From Lotus japonicus (lineage: Eukaryota; Streptophyta; Magnoliopsida; Fabales; Fabaceae): a DNA stretch of 64,000 nt. Positions within the stretch are counted from its first letter, which is position 1. Each line of letters begins with the position of its first letter. This document shows, one piece after another, positions 63,101 to 64,000 of this stretch. The DNA lies in NCBI RefSeq assembly GCF_012489685.1, contig NC_080044.1, positions 21,928,369 to 21,992,368 of the forward strand, written 5' to 3'. The translations under genes and the position numbers were made by a program. The notes under the pieces are model-generated. The model was not told where the DNA came from, did not search any database, and was given only the letters and a program-made list of their open reading frames with translations.

Positions 63101-64000
63101 AAGTAAATGAGTAACTAAACATAACGATCAGCACACGGAGGTGTATACTGGTTCACCCTAAACGATTGGGCTACGTCCAGTACTTGGCCACCACCAAGAT
63201 TTTCACTAACAAGTATCAAGGACTTCTCCAATACAAGTATTAGACAGGACTTCTCCAAGTATTATCACGGACTTCTCCAAGTATTCTATAGGACTCCTCC
63301 TACAAAGTATTGTTCAGTACTTCTCCAAAATCTTACAAAGATTTAAGTCACTCTACTGGATTTCTCTTCTTTCAAGAGTGATGGTAGATAATTTATGGCA
63401 CTGGAACTCTAAGTGTTTGGGTTCAGATTTGACTTTGGATCACTTATGAGTTCTAACAAAAGTGTAAAGAGAACAAAGAGATTTGACTCTTTTAAGGTAC
63501 GAGGTTTTCTCTTTCACTTGCAGAAGTAATGGCTTGTGTTTGACACTTAAGAATTTCTGCTTAAGCTTTTAATGCTTTTGAGAAGTTTGGAATGAAGGTT
63601 TGAATGCTTGTATTCTCGGAGTTGATTCTTCTTTTCTTCAGATCTTCAAGAATGTCTTAAATACTTGCTTGCTAGTGTTGTAGCCGTTGAGAGATGAGAT
63701 CCAACCGTTGTATTAGCCGTTGTGAAGTAAGATAAAACTGTTGATTCAAAAGGCTTGGTTGGTAGCTTCATTTGATGTGGACTCAGAGGTAAGTCTATCC
63801 TTTAGCTATAAAGATGATGTTTGTCAGCTAGTAGGTGGTGATAGACTTTGGGCTACTTTTCATACATGAGACAATTTGGAAATTTGATGTTGACGGCATG
63901 TACTTTTCCTTGTTGGTCAGCGTGCCTTTTGCTGAAGCAAATTGTCTTCACGGGATCTGGTTTGAATACAAGTCAATTGGTTGTCTTTTGATTTCAATAT
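63101..64000. repeat. Unclassified repeat-like DNA, possible LTR fragment
   Basis: CACGGAGGTGTATACTGGTTCACC...GGGCTACGTCCAGTACTTGG (63140-63195) resembles the start of copia-type LTR or TRIM sequences seen in plants. It is followed by four or five copies of GGACTTCTCCAAGTATT (63210-63335). The rest to 64000 has no ORF or boundary I can define, and the element would extend beyond the window. Confidence 0.35.

Overview
This window is plant nuclear DNA. It is intergenic heterochromatin built almost entirely of LTR retrotransposons nested inside one another. The lineages are Ty1/copia SIRE (Maximus) with an envelope-like third ORF, and Ty3/gypsy Tat, Athila and Tekay (Del). Together they point to an angiosperm, most likely a eudicot and possibly a legume; the legume guess rests on family resemblance only. 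No intact host gene was found. The nearest thing to one is a broken plant-mobile-domain (PMD/MAIN-like) fragment near 61-61.8 kb.

Layout. An AT-rich tract (1-562) leads into an old Tat element, G1 (about 563-35202, plus strand). G1 has a protease remnant (1633-2211), an RT start (6240-6729), RT/RNase H (28625-30430), a decayed integrase (about 30420-31330), an antisense extra ORF (34356-32144) and a 3' LTR piece (34927-35202). Two insertions split it. The first is a 4.0-kb Tekay-type solo LTR (2212-6234, target duplication CTATT). The second is a complete SIRE element, A (6730-28624, target duplication GACTA). Element A is itself split inside pol by a 9.8-kb Tekay-type element (11307-21084, target duplication GAACC) with 3001-bp LTRs, an intact antisense-strand gag and almost no pol.

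At 35202/35203 G1 joins abruptly to a fragment of a second Tat element, G2, in the opposite orientation. A second SIRE copy, B (35305-47407, target duplication GTTTA), sits in what looks like the intron of G2's extra ORF. G2 ends at about 48011, where an Athila element, C, begins (minus strand, about 48012-60829). C carries an intact-looking integrase, an RNase H with a stop and a good RT. It is split by two Tekay-type solo LTRs (49802-53488 and 56102-59831, the latter with target duplication ATATC) and is truncated upstream of RT. The last 3 kb hold the PMD fragment, two inverted-repeat hairpins and unclassified repeat-like DNA.

How the parts relate. A and B are close relatives with complementary damage. 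A has a split pol and an RNase H frameshift. B has an open pol but two small deletions in ORF3. Both keep a +1 gag/pol overlap and a small antisense ORF with its own TATA box just before the 3' LTR. The inferred order is: G1, G2 and C old; the solo LTRs later; SIRE A and B recent (LTR pairs differ at only a handful of sites by eye); and the gag-only Tekay element most recent (its LTRs look identical). All alignments were done by eye.
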